Assembly (NCBI RefSeq): GCF_033807715.1
Contig: NC_084597.1
Span: 12,128,670 to 12,192,669 of the forward strand
Origin: Cololabis saira
Taxonomy: Eukaryota > Chordata > Actinopteri > Beloniformes > Belonidae
DNA length: 64,000 nt
Reading direction: 5' to 3'
The notes beneath the pieces are model-generated. The model made no database searches. It was not told the origin of the DNA and saw only the letters and a list, made by a program, of their open reading frames with translations. Shown here one piece after another: positions 1 to 34,161 of this stretch (its first letter is position 1; each line of letters starts with the position of its first letter). The translations under genes were made by a program, and so were the position numbers.

Positions 1-22493
<22,493 letters not shown>

Positions 22494-23757
22494 AGACTTG
22501 TGAAATGAACTGAACCCTGAGTAACAGGAGATAAACCATAAGTGCAAAGTTCTCAAAGAAAGAAAGAAAGTGACAAACTTGTCTCAAGACTGAAAATGCT
22601 CCATTTTTGCTATCAGTTTTTGTACTAATGAGAGAAGTTTTAGTTATTTTGTATTTATTTATGTGTTTTGTTTTTTTTGTTGATCTTAAAGATAAAGATG
22701 ATGATTTTATATTTATGTTTTTTTAATTATTTGTTTTATTATGTATAAGAACATTAGAAACTGTTGAAAAGGAATGTATATCAATATCAAAAAAGGTCTC
22801 CTAGATGCGTACACTGGTTATTTATTTGTCTTGTGTTGATATATTCACTGGATTTATTTGGATCTTTTGGCGCATCAATTTTCACAAAATGTATTTTTGA
22901 GTTATGCATTGCTTTATGTTTGTACAAATTTCTTTTATAGAATATTTTTAAATTTCAGTATTAATTATATTTTAACCTCATCCCTCTTTTCAAACGTGAC
23001 ATGTTTTGTTACTGAACTCCATTTCTGAGTCTTATCACTGAGTCTGTGTTGGAAATTGATTTTAATATATTTATATAAAGCGTCATTTATTCGAATGTTG
23101 CTTGTTACACTGTCCTGTAAGTGAGGTGGGGAACTTTTGGAGATTTTTGGACCTTTTAAGCACAGAACAAATATCCCTTATTGGCTGAGAGATGCTGTTC
23201 AGACTGAGTAGAAAAGTGTTCAATTTCATTTTGAGTCTATTTTATATTGAATTATGGTCTGGGCTGGTGCTGAGTTATTGATTTGTGATACATTATGAGA
23301 CAAAGATTGCCTCTCTGTTTCATTTTGCTTTACAAATCCCTGATATGGTTACCGTGTTTAACCTGTGAAGTGTTAAATTGCAGACCTGATGTAGAATATT
23401 GAGATGTTACATTTGCCATTGTTTTAAAGTTCCTGTGTGTTTCTTGTTTTTCTTAAGAAAAGCAGTGTATTTGTGAGATTTCTTGTAAAAATGTCTTCAA
23501 GGAGGAAAACATTGTCCACAGAAGAAATGGGGACCTTCGTGTGTTTTAACGGCAACCCCTGCACTTTGTAAAAGAGTGTAGTCTAAGGTGTCTAAATGTC
23601 ATGTTTTATAAACTAATCCAGAGCTAAAGATGTTTTTAAGAAAAAAAATTGAATCTTCATGCACAGTTCTAGTTTGCAAATAATTTTTTCCTGATAAAAT
23701 TGTTTTGTAAAATTGTGATGATTTAATAAAAAGCTACTGTTGAATTTTAAAATACAT
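22494..23757 (+). other. notch1: notch1 3' UTR
   Basis: AT-rich sequence without open frames follows the stop and ends at a canonical AATAAA at 23725-23730. The cleavage site is expected near 23745-23757. The exact end is inferred, and alternative upstream signals are possible. Confidence 0.75.
23725..23730 (+). promoter_or_regulatory. notch1: notch1 poly(A) signal
   Basis: AATAAA followed within about 30 bp by a TG/T-rich stretch (23757-23775), the usual arrangement of a cleavage site. Confidence 0.7.
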
Positions 23758-24153
23758 GTTTTGTTTAACCTTTTTTTATTTGTTTCTGAGACAGTGTGTT
23801 GCTGACCTCAGCATGTGCACCTCAGTTGTAGTTTTTCCAACTGAATACAACAACAGGTGGCATGATAAAACAGTCTCTTGTGCTGAGAAAAAAGGGAGAA
23901 ACACTACAGGTAATCTATCCATCTGTTCTCTGCCTGATTCATCCTATTCAGTGTCACTGGGGGCTTGGAGCCTCTCCCAGCGGACATCTTCCAAGAAATG
24001 GGGAAGATCCCAAACAGGTCGTTCCGCCACGTAAAAACCATGGAAAAAACAAACATGCATGCTACTGCAGCTGAAATTTTAGACATAAGGAAATATGTGG
24101 ATGGCATGAGCATTAACCCTACTACCTATTCTAGTTTGTAAATGGGAATACAT

Positions 24154-24793
24154 TAGGGTTGCCACCTTTCAGAAATAGAAATAAGGGACACCCTGATTTC
24201 AGCAGCGCAGGAGCCAAAAAAAAGCCCCAAAACTTCTAAACTGAATAAAAATGTGTTTATTTTATATGAAAAAACAAAATTTTTTGATTTAAAGTTTAAA
24301 GTGCTTTAATAGCATTGAACTTGCATGACTGTACAGACAGACAACCATACTAGTAACTGAAATAGCCTCCTATGCTACGTATGTCCACATCAGCCAAAAT
24401 GTAATATAGCCTACAGGTGAAGAATATGGTGTAAAAGTTAATTTATTTCAATAATTCAACTAGAATATGGTGTAAAAGTTAATTTATTTCAATAATTCAA
24501 CTAGAATATGGTGTAAAAGTTAATTTATTTCAATAATTCAACTAGAATATGGTGTAATGGTTAATTTATTTCAATAATTCAACTAGAATATGGTGTAAAA
24601 GTTAATTTATTTCAATAATTCAATTAGAATATGGTGTAAAAATTAATTTATTTCAATAATTCAATTAGAATATGGTGTAAAAGTTAATGAAAATACGGTA
24701 CAAATCGTGTCCCGTATTAGTTCAATAAGGGACGCAACATTTTTTTCTCAAATAAAGGACAATTCCGTATTTTACGGGACGGGTGGCAACCTA
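24154..24793 (+). mobile_element. hAT-like MITE (TAGGGTTGCCACC family), copy 1
   Basis: 640 bp with ends TAGGGTTGCCACC and GGGTGGCAACCTA and a perfect target duplication GAATACAT (24146-24153 and 24794-24801). It contains tandem units of about 41 bp (AATATGGTGTAAAAGTTAAT plus ATTTCAATAATTCAA). It inserted in the BEL/Pao fragment that continues at 24794. Confidence 0.9.
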
Positions 24794-25057
24794 GAATACA
24801 TTGTGAAATCAATGTTTGAATGAGTGGCTGTTATACGTGAAGCTACAGAGGTGGCCCAGTGGAGGCACATAGGAACCAAACATAACCCTGCAGACGAGGC
24901 GTCACGAGGGCTTTCAGCAGACTTTACAAAATGTAAGGGATGGCTCAAAGAACCAAAGTTTATGCTGAATGGTGCAAAGGACTGGCCAAAGCCAGAGGTG
25001 GACCAGTTTACAACCACTTTGGAGGATCCTGAGGTCAAACAAGACATCATGGTCAAC
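24794..25057 (+). pseudogene. BEL/Pao retrotransposon pol fragment, first duplicate
   Basis: Encodes EVAQWRHIGTKHNPADEASR, a motif of the BEL/Pao polyprotein between RNase H and integrase. This 264-bp piece is repeated almost exactly at 25660-25923. The element is an old, incomplete LTR-retroelement copy with stop codons. Confidence 0.85.
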
Positions 25058-25659
25058 TAGGGTTGCCACCTTTCAGAAATAGAAATAAGGGATGCCCTGA
25101 TTTCAGCAGCGCAGGAGCCAAAAAAAAAAGCCCCAAAACTTCTAAACTGAATAAAAATGTGTTTATTTTATATGAAAAAACAAAATGCTTTGATTTAAAG
25201 TTTAAAGTGCTTTAATAGCATTGAACTTTCATGACTGTATAAACAGCCAACCATACTAGCAACTGAAATAACCTCCTATGCTACGTATGTCCACATCTGC
25301 CCAGATGTAGAATATAGTTACAGGTGAAGAATATGGTGTAAAAGTTAATTTATTTCAATAATTCAACTAGAATATGGTGTAAAAGTTAATTTATTTCAAT
25401 AATTCAACTAGAATATGGTGTAAAAGTTAATTTATTTCAATAATTCAACTAGAATATGGTGTAAAATTTAATTTATTTCAATAATTCAATTAGAATATGG
25501 TGTAAAAGTTAATTTATTTCAATAATTCAATTAGAATATGGTGTAAAAGTTAATGAAAATACGGTACAAATCGTGTCCCGTATTAGTTCAATAAGGGACG
25601 CAACATTTTTTTCTCAAATAAAGGACAATTCCGTATTTTACGGGACGGGTGGCAACCTA
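25058..25659 (+). mobile_element. hAT-like MITE (TAGGGTTGCCACC family), copy 2 by segmental duplication
   Basis: Nearly identical to 24154-24793 but one tandem unit shorter. Its left flank (TGGTCAAC) and right flank (GAATACAT) differ, and the right flank equals that of copy 1. The copy therefore arose by tandem duplication of element plus neighbouring pol sequence, not by a new insertion. Confidence 0.88.
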
Positions 25660-26313
25660 GAATACATTGTGAAATCAATGTTTGAATGAGTGGCTGTTAT
25701 ACGTGAAGCTACAGAGGTGGCCCAGTGGAGGCACATAGGAACCAAACATAACCCTGCAGACGAGGCGTCACGAGGGCTTTCAGCAGACTTTACAAAATGT
25801 GAGGGATGGCTCAAAGAACCAAAGTTTATGCTGAATGGTGCAAAGGACTGGCCAAAGCCAGAGGTGGACCAGTTTACAACCACTTTGGAGGATCCTGAGG
25901 TCAAACAAGACATCATGGTCAACGCTTGTGTTGTTGAGGATGCTTCCAATGCTACAAACAAGCTTCTCAGCTATTTCTCAGATTGGAACAAATTGACAAC
26001 TTCAGTTGCCTGGTTTTTGAAGTTCAAAGACATGCTTCAAGACATGCTAAGAAACCAAGATAAATCAACTCAAGACAGGTCATGTGACAAGAAAGAGATG
26101 CTGCAGAACCACAAATCAAAGGTACATTTTCAGTCACTGACCTGAGCTGATTTACACAAAGCAGAAATAGCCATTATTCAATACTGTCAGCGACAAAGAT
26201 TTCAAAAAGAAATCTCTCTCTTGGAAAAGGGAGCAGCATCTGTGCAGCAAACCACTGACATCTACTGGTTGGATTCTGTACTTCAAGATGGACTGTTAAG
26301 AGTGGGAGGACGC
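25660..26313 (+). pseudogene. BEL/Pao pol fragment, second duplicate and extension
   Basis: Repeats 24794-25057 and then continues into the integrase N-terminal region (ATNKLLSYFSDWNKLTTSVA; later LRVGGRL). Stop codons and a MITE insertion at 26314 break it. It is non-functional. Confidence 0.85.
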
Positions 26314-26735
26314 TTAAAGGGGACCTATTATGAAAAACACGTTTGTTCTTGCTTTAACATATATAAAGTGGTCTCCCCTCCCCCTGCCAACACAGAGAAG
26401 GAGGAAAGCAGCCAAATTCTGCAGGGTCTCTTCACCCCGCCCGGCTGAATCTTCCAGTGTCATGTGACTTCTACGAGCCGTTCAGAATCTGCTCCCGTCG
26501 TGAGTCACGACGGGAGCAGATTTCCATAGGTCGGCCTCCGCTGCCGAAACCACGCCCACAACTAACTCCGGAGCGTCCGCCATCGTTCCGAAGCGGCGGC
26601 TGTTTCCACAGCGAGGGACAGTAATAATGAGGTTTTGCATCGACACTTACCCTCATAAAAGGATCAGTACCAACAGTACGGACCCGGCAACTGCACACGA
26701 GTCAGCGGTAAGTGACGTTAATTTTTTATGTTATT
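26314..26735 (+). mobile_element. Partial TTAA-flanked MITE (AAAGGGGACC family)
   Basis: It starts TTAAAGGGGACCTATTATG inside the BEL/Pao integrase frame. It matches, in reverse, the complete copy at 32358-32868. Its right end is missing; the next repeat begins at about 26736. Confidence 0.7.
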
Positions 26736-28430
26736 AGGGCCCGAGCACCTTCAGTGCGAAGGCCCTATTGTATAGGAATTTTTCTTTCTTTTTCTTCTGA
26801 CGAAAGGAGGGCCTTTTTGCCCCCCTAAACGTGCCCAAAAAGTCACCAAATTTTGCATGCAAGTCAGGCCTGGCGAAAAATTTGATATTTAATGGTTTGC
26901 ATTAATGGGCGTGGCAAAATGGCTCAACAGCGCCCCCCAGAAAACTTTGTGCCTCAAGCCCCAGAATGCGGTATGTCGTACACGCACGAAAATCGGTACA
27001 CACCTGTATCATGGCGCAACTGAAGGAAAAGTCTCTTGGCGTCATGCCCGAAACCGAACAGGAAGTCGGCCATTTTGAATTAGTTGTGTCATTTTGGCGA
27101 AATTTATGCCATTCCTTCGAAAGTTAATTCAGCCCGAACCGTAACGTGCACCCAAGTGTGTTATACATCAAAATGTGCGTCTACATCCTGCGACACCACG
27201 CATTACTTTTCTCTTTCAAAAGTGTTACCGTGGCGACGCTAGACGCCAAAAGGCGTGACCCCCCTTCATGTGATTGGTCCATATTTGATAGTTCTCCAAA
27301 AGTCACCAAATTTTGCATGCAAGCCAGACTTGGCGATAAATTTGATATTTCATGGTTTGCATTAATGGGCGTGGCCTAACGGCTCAACAGCGCCCCCTAG
27401 AATACTTTTATCTGCCATAACTTTTGAATGGTTTGACATAGGAAGTCGTGGGTGGTGTCATGGGACTCTGTAATGAGTCCTTAAGCTTCGTTGGCCTTAA
27501 TTAGCTCCGCCCCTTCTTCTGATTGGTTGTCCCGATTTCCTGCTATAACATTCGAATGGTTTGACATAGAGAGTCGTGGGTGGTTTCATCAGATTCTTTA
27601 TGGAGTCCTTGACCTTGGTTGGCCAGAATTAGCCCCGCCTCTTCTTCTGATTGGTTGTCCCTTTTTTCTGCTATAACTTTTTAATGGTTTGACATAGGAA
27701 GTCGTGGGAAGTGTCATGGGACTCTGTAATGAGTTCTTAAGCCTCGTTGGCTTTAATTAGCCCCGCCCCTTCTTCTGATTGGTTGTCCCGATTTTCTGCT
27801 ATAACTTTGGAATGGTTTAACATAGAGAGTCGTGGGTGGTGTCATGGGACTCTGTAATGAGTCCTTAAGCTTAGTTGGCTTTAATTAGCCCCGCCCCTTC
27901 TTCTGATTGGTTGTCCCGATTTTCTGCTATAACTTTGGAATGGTTTGACATAGGGAGTCGTGGGTGGGGTCATCAGACTCTTTATGGAGTCCTTGACCTT
28001 CATTGGCCTGAATTAGCCCCGCCCCTTCTTCTGATTGGTTGTCCCTTTTTTCTGCTATAACTTTTGAATGGTTTGACATAGAGAGTCGTGGGTGGTGTCA
28101 TGGGACTCTGTAATGAGTTTTAAGCTTCGTTGGCCTTAATTAGCCCCGCCCCTTCTTCTGATTGGTTGTCCCGATTTTCTGCCAAAACTTTGAATGGTTT
28201 GACATAGAGAGTCGTGGGTGGTGTCATCAGATTATTTATGGAGTCGTTGACCTTCGTTGGCCTGAATTAGCCCCGCCCCTTCTTCTGATTGGTTGTCCCT
28301 TTTTTCTGCTATAACTTCGGCATGGTTTGACATAGGAAGTCGTGGGTGGTGTCATTTCTGATATGCTTATGGGGGGCGGTGGCCGTGAGTGCGAGGGCCC
28401 GTTCATCGCTGCTTGCAGCTTTAATTTATA
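26736..28430 (+). repeat. Dispersed repeat with eight 128-bp tandem units
   Basis: Starts AGGGCCCGAGCACC and ends GCTGCTTGCAGCTTTAAT, with a small terminal hairpin GCTGC-TT-GCAGC. From about 27420 to 28340 it contains some eight units of about 128 bp, each with GAATGGTTTGACATAG, CCCCGCCCCTTC and CTGATTGGTTGTCC. Other fragments of the family are at 42610-42714 (minus) and 51367-51585 (plus). The superfamily is unknown to me. The 61-residue ORFs in it are repeat translations. Confidence 0.8.
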
Positions 28431-28536
28431 TTGGTCTACAAGTATGATCTTTGCATGGGCTAAGTATTTAGCTTAGCTCCGATGTTACTGCGCGTTACGG
28501 AGCTCTATTAGTACCGTAATACATTTTCTTCTGTCT

Positions 28537-29870
28537 ATGGTTTCAGATCTTCCAAGCAATGCACCTGAAGCTGTTCAACGACACCTTCAGAAGATGCACG
28601 CTCCTTCCTTGAGCCATTACATTACAACATTACAGCATTACAACACCGACTTTCCTGAAAGACGGTGTGATGACAAACGAGAAGACTCTCAGCAGGATAA
28701 ACAGTTCATACACACTGTGATTGCATCAACACAGCATGTTGATGGCCACTATTGCAAGTTGCCTCTGAAAGATGATAAGATGAGGATGCCATGCAATCGT
28801 GGTATTGCTGAACAGAGACATAACTCCTTTAAGAGAAGGTTCAGGAGAAATGCAGATTTCTTTCAAGAGTATAGGCATTTATGAGCAAAATATTGGAGAA
28901 AGGCTATGCAACAAGAGTTTCAGAAGAGCAGTTGAATCGCAACGATGGAAGAGTATGGTTCATCCCACACCATGGGGTATACCATCCGAAAAAGAGAAAA
29001 TTGCGTGTTGTTTTTGACTGTACAACAACTTATCAAAGCATTCTAAGAATGATCAGTTCTTACAAGGCCCAGACCAAACAAACACCCTCGTCGGAGTGTT
29101 TCTGAGATTCCGACACGAGTCTGTTGCCATGATGGCAGATATTGAATCCATGTTCTACCAGGTACAAGTTCCAGACTCAGACTCCGATCTGCTACACTTT
29201 CTCTGGTGGCCAGATGGTGATGTCAATGAAGAATCAGCTGAATACAGAATGTGTGTACATCTGTTCGGTGCTACATCATCCCCCAGTTGTGCATCATATG
29301 CACTGAGAAGAACTGCGGAAGATTCAGCAACGAAGACCACACAAGAAGCTAATGAGACAGACAGTCTTCAAAAATTTCTATGTTGACGACTGCTTGAATT
29401 CGGTAGCATCAGAAGGTCAAGCAGTTGCTCTTGTGAAAGAGCTGACGACATTGTGTGCTAGATGTGGTTTACACTTGACCAAATGGGTCAGCAACAGCAA
29501 AATTGTGATGTGTTCAGTTCCTGGTCACAAGCGAGCAGACGAAATTAAAGATCTTGACTTGGAGATGGATGACTTACCTGTAGAGCGAGCATTAAGCGTG
29601 CAGTGGTGCACTAGTACGGACAGCTTCAAGTTCAAGGTACATCTCCCAGATAAGCCGTGCACAAGACAAGGCATCTTAGCTGTTGTTAGTTCAGTATATG
29701 ACCCGATGGGCTTTCTGGCGCCACTCCTTATACCTGTCAAGCTCATTCTAAGAGATCTAAAGAGACAAAAGGATGGGATGCACAAATCCATGAAAGGCCA
29801 TGGAAAACAAGAGTGGATGGTTAGCTGCTCTATTGTGACCTACTGCTACACAAACTTGCATTGATTACAT
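28537..29870 (+). pseudogene. BEL/Pao reverse transcriptase fragment
   Basis: Encodes the region before and through the RT domain ([52 protein letters not shown]; the catalytic FYVDDCL motif; VSSVYDPMGFLAPLLIPVK). Several frameshifts split it into ORFs at 28537-28884, 28881-29105, 29096-29386 and 29352-29864. It is downstream of the RNase H/integrase pieces on the same strand, the reverse of the normal order, so the two are separate fragments or a rearranged copy. Confidence 0.88.
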
Positions 29871-31590
29871 CTCACTGGGTCATCACTTAAGGTATTGTTT
29901 AAAATTATTATTTGTTTAATTTGCTCGTCGGTCACAATTTACACACATTTCGTTTTTGAAATTGTAACTGCAGAACACCTTTGAGGGCTACATTGTCCCC
30001 ACATGGTTGAAAATGTTAACCTCAGTATGCAAAATGCCACTAAAATGCCAATTATTTGAAGGAATATTCTCATTCTTTCGGTATTTTCAGTCAGATGTTC
30101 AACATAAAAGCTGCAGGTGATATTGGACCACGGGGAAGACTGTAAACATCAAGAAAAGACAGGGGTATTTCCCCCTTTAATTAAGACAAGGAGATGATCC
30201 TGTTGAATATTTGGTTAGCTCAGTCTATCTTTTGCATGATCATCAATTTATAGCTTTTACCTTTTTCAGGAGCAAGAACACATTTACTTGATTCACGTCT
30301 GGCATGCATCCTCTGTAACTGGAGTAATATCGCCCCCTCCTGGCCATGCCTTTAATGACAACCTTTTGTCCATGGTTTTAGTGCAGGATGGATTTGTTTC
30401 ATGGTTTCAGGTCTTATGCCATCAACGTCTGTTTTTATAAGATTTATAAGTACTTGTCTGATTCTTAAGTGATTTCCTGATGTCATGTGAAACTGTCATG
30501 GGTAGATGTGGATGAGAGACTTGAGCTAGGTGTTAAACAGCAGACGAGAGGCAGTGGAAAAGATGGGATATTTTTATTTTTCCCAATTTAAGGCCAATAA
30601 GGCAGACATAACTGACAACCGAAAAAAAAGCAAAATCAAAGAAAAGAAAATAGTTGTATATAAAATAAATAAATGGACTTGAGAATCACAAAAATAGTCA
30701 AAGAGAAATTCAAAATAGTTCAGCAAAATTTGTCCTAGAAGCCAGTACCTTTTCAGAGAGCAATGACCAGACAGAGGTCTCTTCACCATAAGCTCTCTTG
30801 GACAACTGAAAGGCAAAGCCAATAGACACAACTATCCCCTAACTTATTGGCTCAAAACAATATAGGCATCAAAACCGGGGTGTTTCAAACAGGAGTTAAG
30901 TTGTACAAGAGCTTTAAACAGCAACATTTATACAATAATAGTTACATTTATTTGTTCAATAGTTACATTTATGACTTAACCACAAGACATATTGTAATAA
31001 ATCAGCCCTATTAGGGCTCAATACCACACAGCGTAGGTTTATAGGAAATCACAGGAATCTGCAGAATATAAGGTAATGGCATGAAGGAGGTACAAAGAGA
31101 GCACTAGGACCCACGACTAGCCAAGTAAGGACGTTCCGTTCACCGTCTAAAATTCACACCACTTTGCACACTTTAAAACCACGTGCGAGCCAGCTGCTTC
31201 CGCTGGTCCAAGGCTGACACTGTCAAATCAGGGCCACTTTTAACGCATCACCAACCCACTGCTCCTTCCTAAAATGCAAATATTAAAATAGCCTATAAAT
31301 ATTATAAAAAGTTATAAGTAGTATAAAATATTAGTATAAAAGTTAACTGAGCTTTGGCCCCAGCCGACGTGCGGGGGTCAGTCGGCAGTGCAGGCAGTGG
31401 ATGCCACTGACAGCCAAGGCTGGAGGGCAAAGGTCAGTGGTTGCGCTCCTAACTCCGACGTCGGCAACAGTATCAGATGCGAACGCCACCTGCCCACAGC
31501 GAATGTGCCCGGCAACAAAGCAAGTCTATTCCCAGATATTCACTACGGAGCCGAAACGGTCTCTCTTAGGGACCATCAATAAATTACAGC
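29871..31590. other. Intergenic stretch without recognised features
   Basis: No ORF of note and no repeat I can name. It could include a decayed LTR or flank of the BEL/Pao copy, but I see no matching pair of ends. Confidence 0.5.
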
Positions 31591-31596
31591 CTGAAT

Positions 31597-32190
31597 GAAA
31601 TAATGTACATTTTATTTACAATTTCCTTCATACTAATGTCCAATTCACTTCAAAACTAAACCAAATTACTGTTCTAAAGGAACACACTTCTTTATATAAT
31701 ATTTAATCACTCTTTTTTTTAAATATAGTAATTGTTTTATATAAAAATAAATTAAATGTAATTTTCCATGAAATAATGTACAGTTTATTTTCAATATCCT
31801 TCATACTATCTGACCAATTCACTTCAAAACTAGACCGAATTACTTTTCTAAAGGAACACACTTCTTTATATAATATTTAATGACCTTTTTTTTCATATGG
31901 TATTTTTTTTTATATAAAAATAAATCTAATGTAATCCTCCATTAAATAATGTACATTTTATTTTTCAATATCCTTCATACTATCTGTCCCATTCACTTCA
32001 AAACTAAACCGAATTACTGTTCTAAAGGAACACACTTCTTTATATACTATTTTAAAATGTGGTCATTTTTTATATGTAAAAAAAAAATCGAATGTAATTT
32101 TCCTGTTTTTTTTTCAATAACCTTTACAAACCGTGATCTAAAGACTCAAAAATCTATGCCGAATTGTTGTACCCACATACCAACATGAGA
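31597..32190. repeat. Tandem repeat of about 172 bp, three full units and a decayed fourth
   Basis: Units begin at AATAATGTACA (about 31599, 31771 and 31945) and share CAATTCACTTCAAAACTA, AAGGAACACACTTCTTTA and TATAATATTTAAT. Degenerate relatives at about 32100-32190 and 33240-33420 share AATCTATGCCGAATTGT, so the array appears interrupted by later insertions (32358-32868 and the SINE). Confidence 0.75.
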
Positions 32191-32357
32191 CACACCTCTT
32201 TGTTTTGCATCTTATGTTGTTTTTTTTTTTGTTTTTTTTTTATACCTGATTTTTTTCCCATTTTTATCACCCAGTGTTCCCACTTAAGTGACAGTCCTGG
32301 GCATTGCCCTCCTCTGCCAACCCCAGGAGGGCCCTGCACTGAGCTCAAGTCTCCTCC

Positions 32358-32868
32358 TTAAAGGGGACCAATTATGGCATCTAATACCTATTTTAAACAG
32401 GCCTTGAATGTATTAAAAACAAGTTTTTGATTGTGTTTGCTAAATAAATGAGAAATTCAGCCTCTGAGCCATGTCTTTATCTTCCCCGTCTCTAATCTCA
32501 TTATCTATGTGGGATTCTGAGTGCGTGGGGAGGGTTTGATAATGAGGCTCTGTGCTGATTGGCTGCCTGAATGACGCAATACACCGCTACGGAAAAAAGG
32601 GCGGAAGCTCCGGCCGGCGGAGTTAGTTGTGGGCGTGGTTTCAGGAGGCCAACCTATGTAAATCGCATTTTCGTTACATAACAAAAGGGAGCAGAATCTG
32701 AACGGCTCGTAGAAGCCACATCAGACTGGACGGCTCATCCGGGCGGCTGTACAGACACTGCAGAATTTGGTTGCTTTCCTCCTTCTCTGAGTTGGCAGGC
32801 TGAGGGGAGACCACTTTATATATGTTAAAGCAAGAGAAAACATGTTTTTCATAATAGGTCTCCTTTAA
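32358..32868 (-). mobile_element. TTAA-flanked MITE (AAAGGGGACC family), complete
   Basis: 511 bp including TTAA at both ends. Ends are AAAGGGGACCAATTATGG and CATAATAGGTCTCCTTT. A TTAA target is typical of piggyBac-type insertion, but the family is not proven. The interior is moderately GC-rich (GCGGAAGCTCCGGCCGGCGG). It lies opposite in direction to the partial copy at 26314. Confidence 0.75.
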
Positions 32869-32999
32869 CTTGAGGAGTGAGCAGGCCACTTCTTTTCACC
32901 AGACAAGGTGGGGCTTCTCTGGCTGGACGTAGCGCGTGGAAGGATCACGTTATTCCAGCCAGATCCTCCCCACCCCATCTGGAACCCTGGCCGGCCAGA

Positions 33000-33255
33000 G
33001 AGGGCAGTGTTCAGCCCAGGACTGTTGCATGTTTTTGTGAGGGTAGCTCTCATTAGCTACCAAGGGAACACTGGGAGAGCATGCAAACTCCACACAGAAA
33101 GGCCCTTTCCAACCCGACCCAGGTTGTGGGGGCTGAAGTCATGGGGGAACTTAACATGCACCCAGCACCCACAACATCCCCGGCGAGAATTGAACCCAGG
33201 ACCGTCTAGTTGTGAGGCGGCTGCACCACCAGCTGCACCACCATGCCCCCCTACA
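33000..33255 (-). mobile_element. tRNA-derived SINE-like retroposon
   Basis: Read on the minus strand it begins GGGGGCATGGTGGTGCAGCT, then GGTCCTGGGTTCAATTCTC (pol III A- and B-box-like) and later TGTGTGGAGTTTGCATGCTC, a pattern common in fish short interspersed elements. The 3' limit is uncertain. Confidence 0.65.
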
Positions 33256-33452
33256 TTATATATTTTATATACATTTTTATATCCAAAAACTCACTGTCTG
33301 CACAGATATGAAGGTTTTTTTTTCAATAGCTTTCAAACCACGTGACCTAAATCTATGCCGAATTGTAAGACATCAACAGATGCATAAAACACACTTTTGT
33401 ATACAAACATTTTAAGGGGAAAACATAGATTCCCAACATTCTAATTTAGTGT

Positions 33453-33802
33453 TTAAACACATAAGGGACATTTCCAGTTTCCTTTCCTGGCCTTCACAAA
33501 GGCTTTGCTGTCCAAGGACACACACGGGGCATGGAACCATCTGTAGCAGTTATCACACTGGACCTGTTGAGTACATAAAAACAAATGAACCTTTTTCTGC
33601 ATGATAAAAGCTAGCAGTGAGACATTTTTGTCTTTTTCTGTCCTGGTAAATAATAACAGAGCTGAACCAAAGGTTTAATGTTCAAATGTCAGCATTGTGA
33701 AACACACTGGTTTCAACAGTGATGTTCCAAGGTCTGTGACAGTAATCAGTATATCAACTTATCTTTTGATCTTTGCCCCCCTCAAAAAAAAAAAAAATAA
33801 AA

Positions 33803-33894
<92 letters not shown>

Positions 33895-34161
33895 TGTATA
33901 TGTATGTATATATCTAAACATCAATGAGCCATTGTTTGAATTTGCATGAGAGCAGTCATAATGAAATTATGTTCTTTCTATGAACAGAAACTATCCATAC
34001 CAAACCAACCATTATTCCAAGAGAGGAAGAAAAGTCAAGGAAAGTCTAGTCCGACAGAGCCATATCTGACAATTATGAACTTACCCAGTTTGCCTTAAGA
34101 GGTTCAGATCCTGGAGGCCTTAAGGCTGCGCACATAGCACAGTATCTCTGCTCATCAAAGA
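33453..34161 (-). CDS. PHD-finger exons of the C48 protease gene
   Basis: Exon 34161-34085 encodes [18 protein letters not shown] and ends on Trp. Exon 33563-33453 continues [18 protein letters not shown] and ends KCPLCV before TAA. Together they give the full set of zinc ligands C2-C2-HC-C2. The intron splits the finger between the second and third cysteines. Confidence 0.8.

Noticed and set aside
27491..28060. Two near-identical 61-residue ORFs
   Set aside because: They are shadows of the 128-bp tandem unit, with no protein features.
33000..33255. A functional tRNA gene on the minus strand
   Set aside because: A- and B-box-like motifs are present but no cloverleaf can be drawn; the 3' part matches a dispersed SINE pattern.
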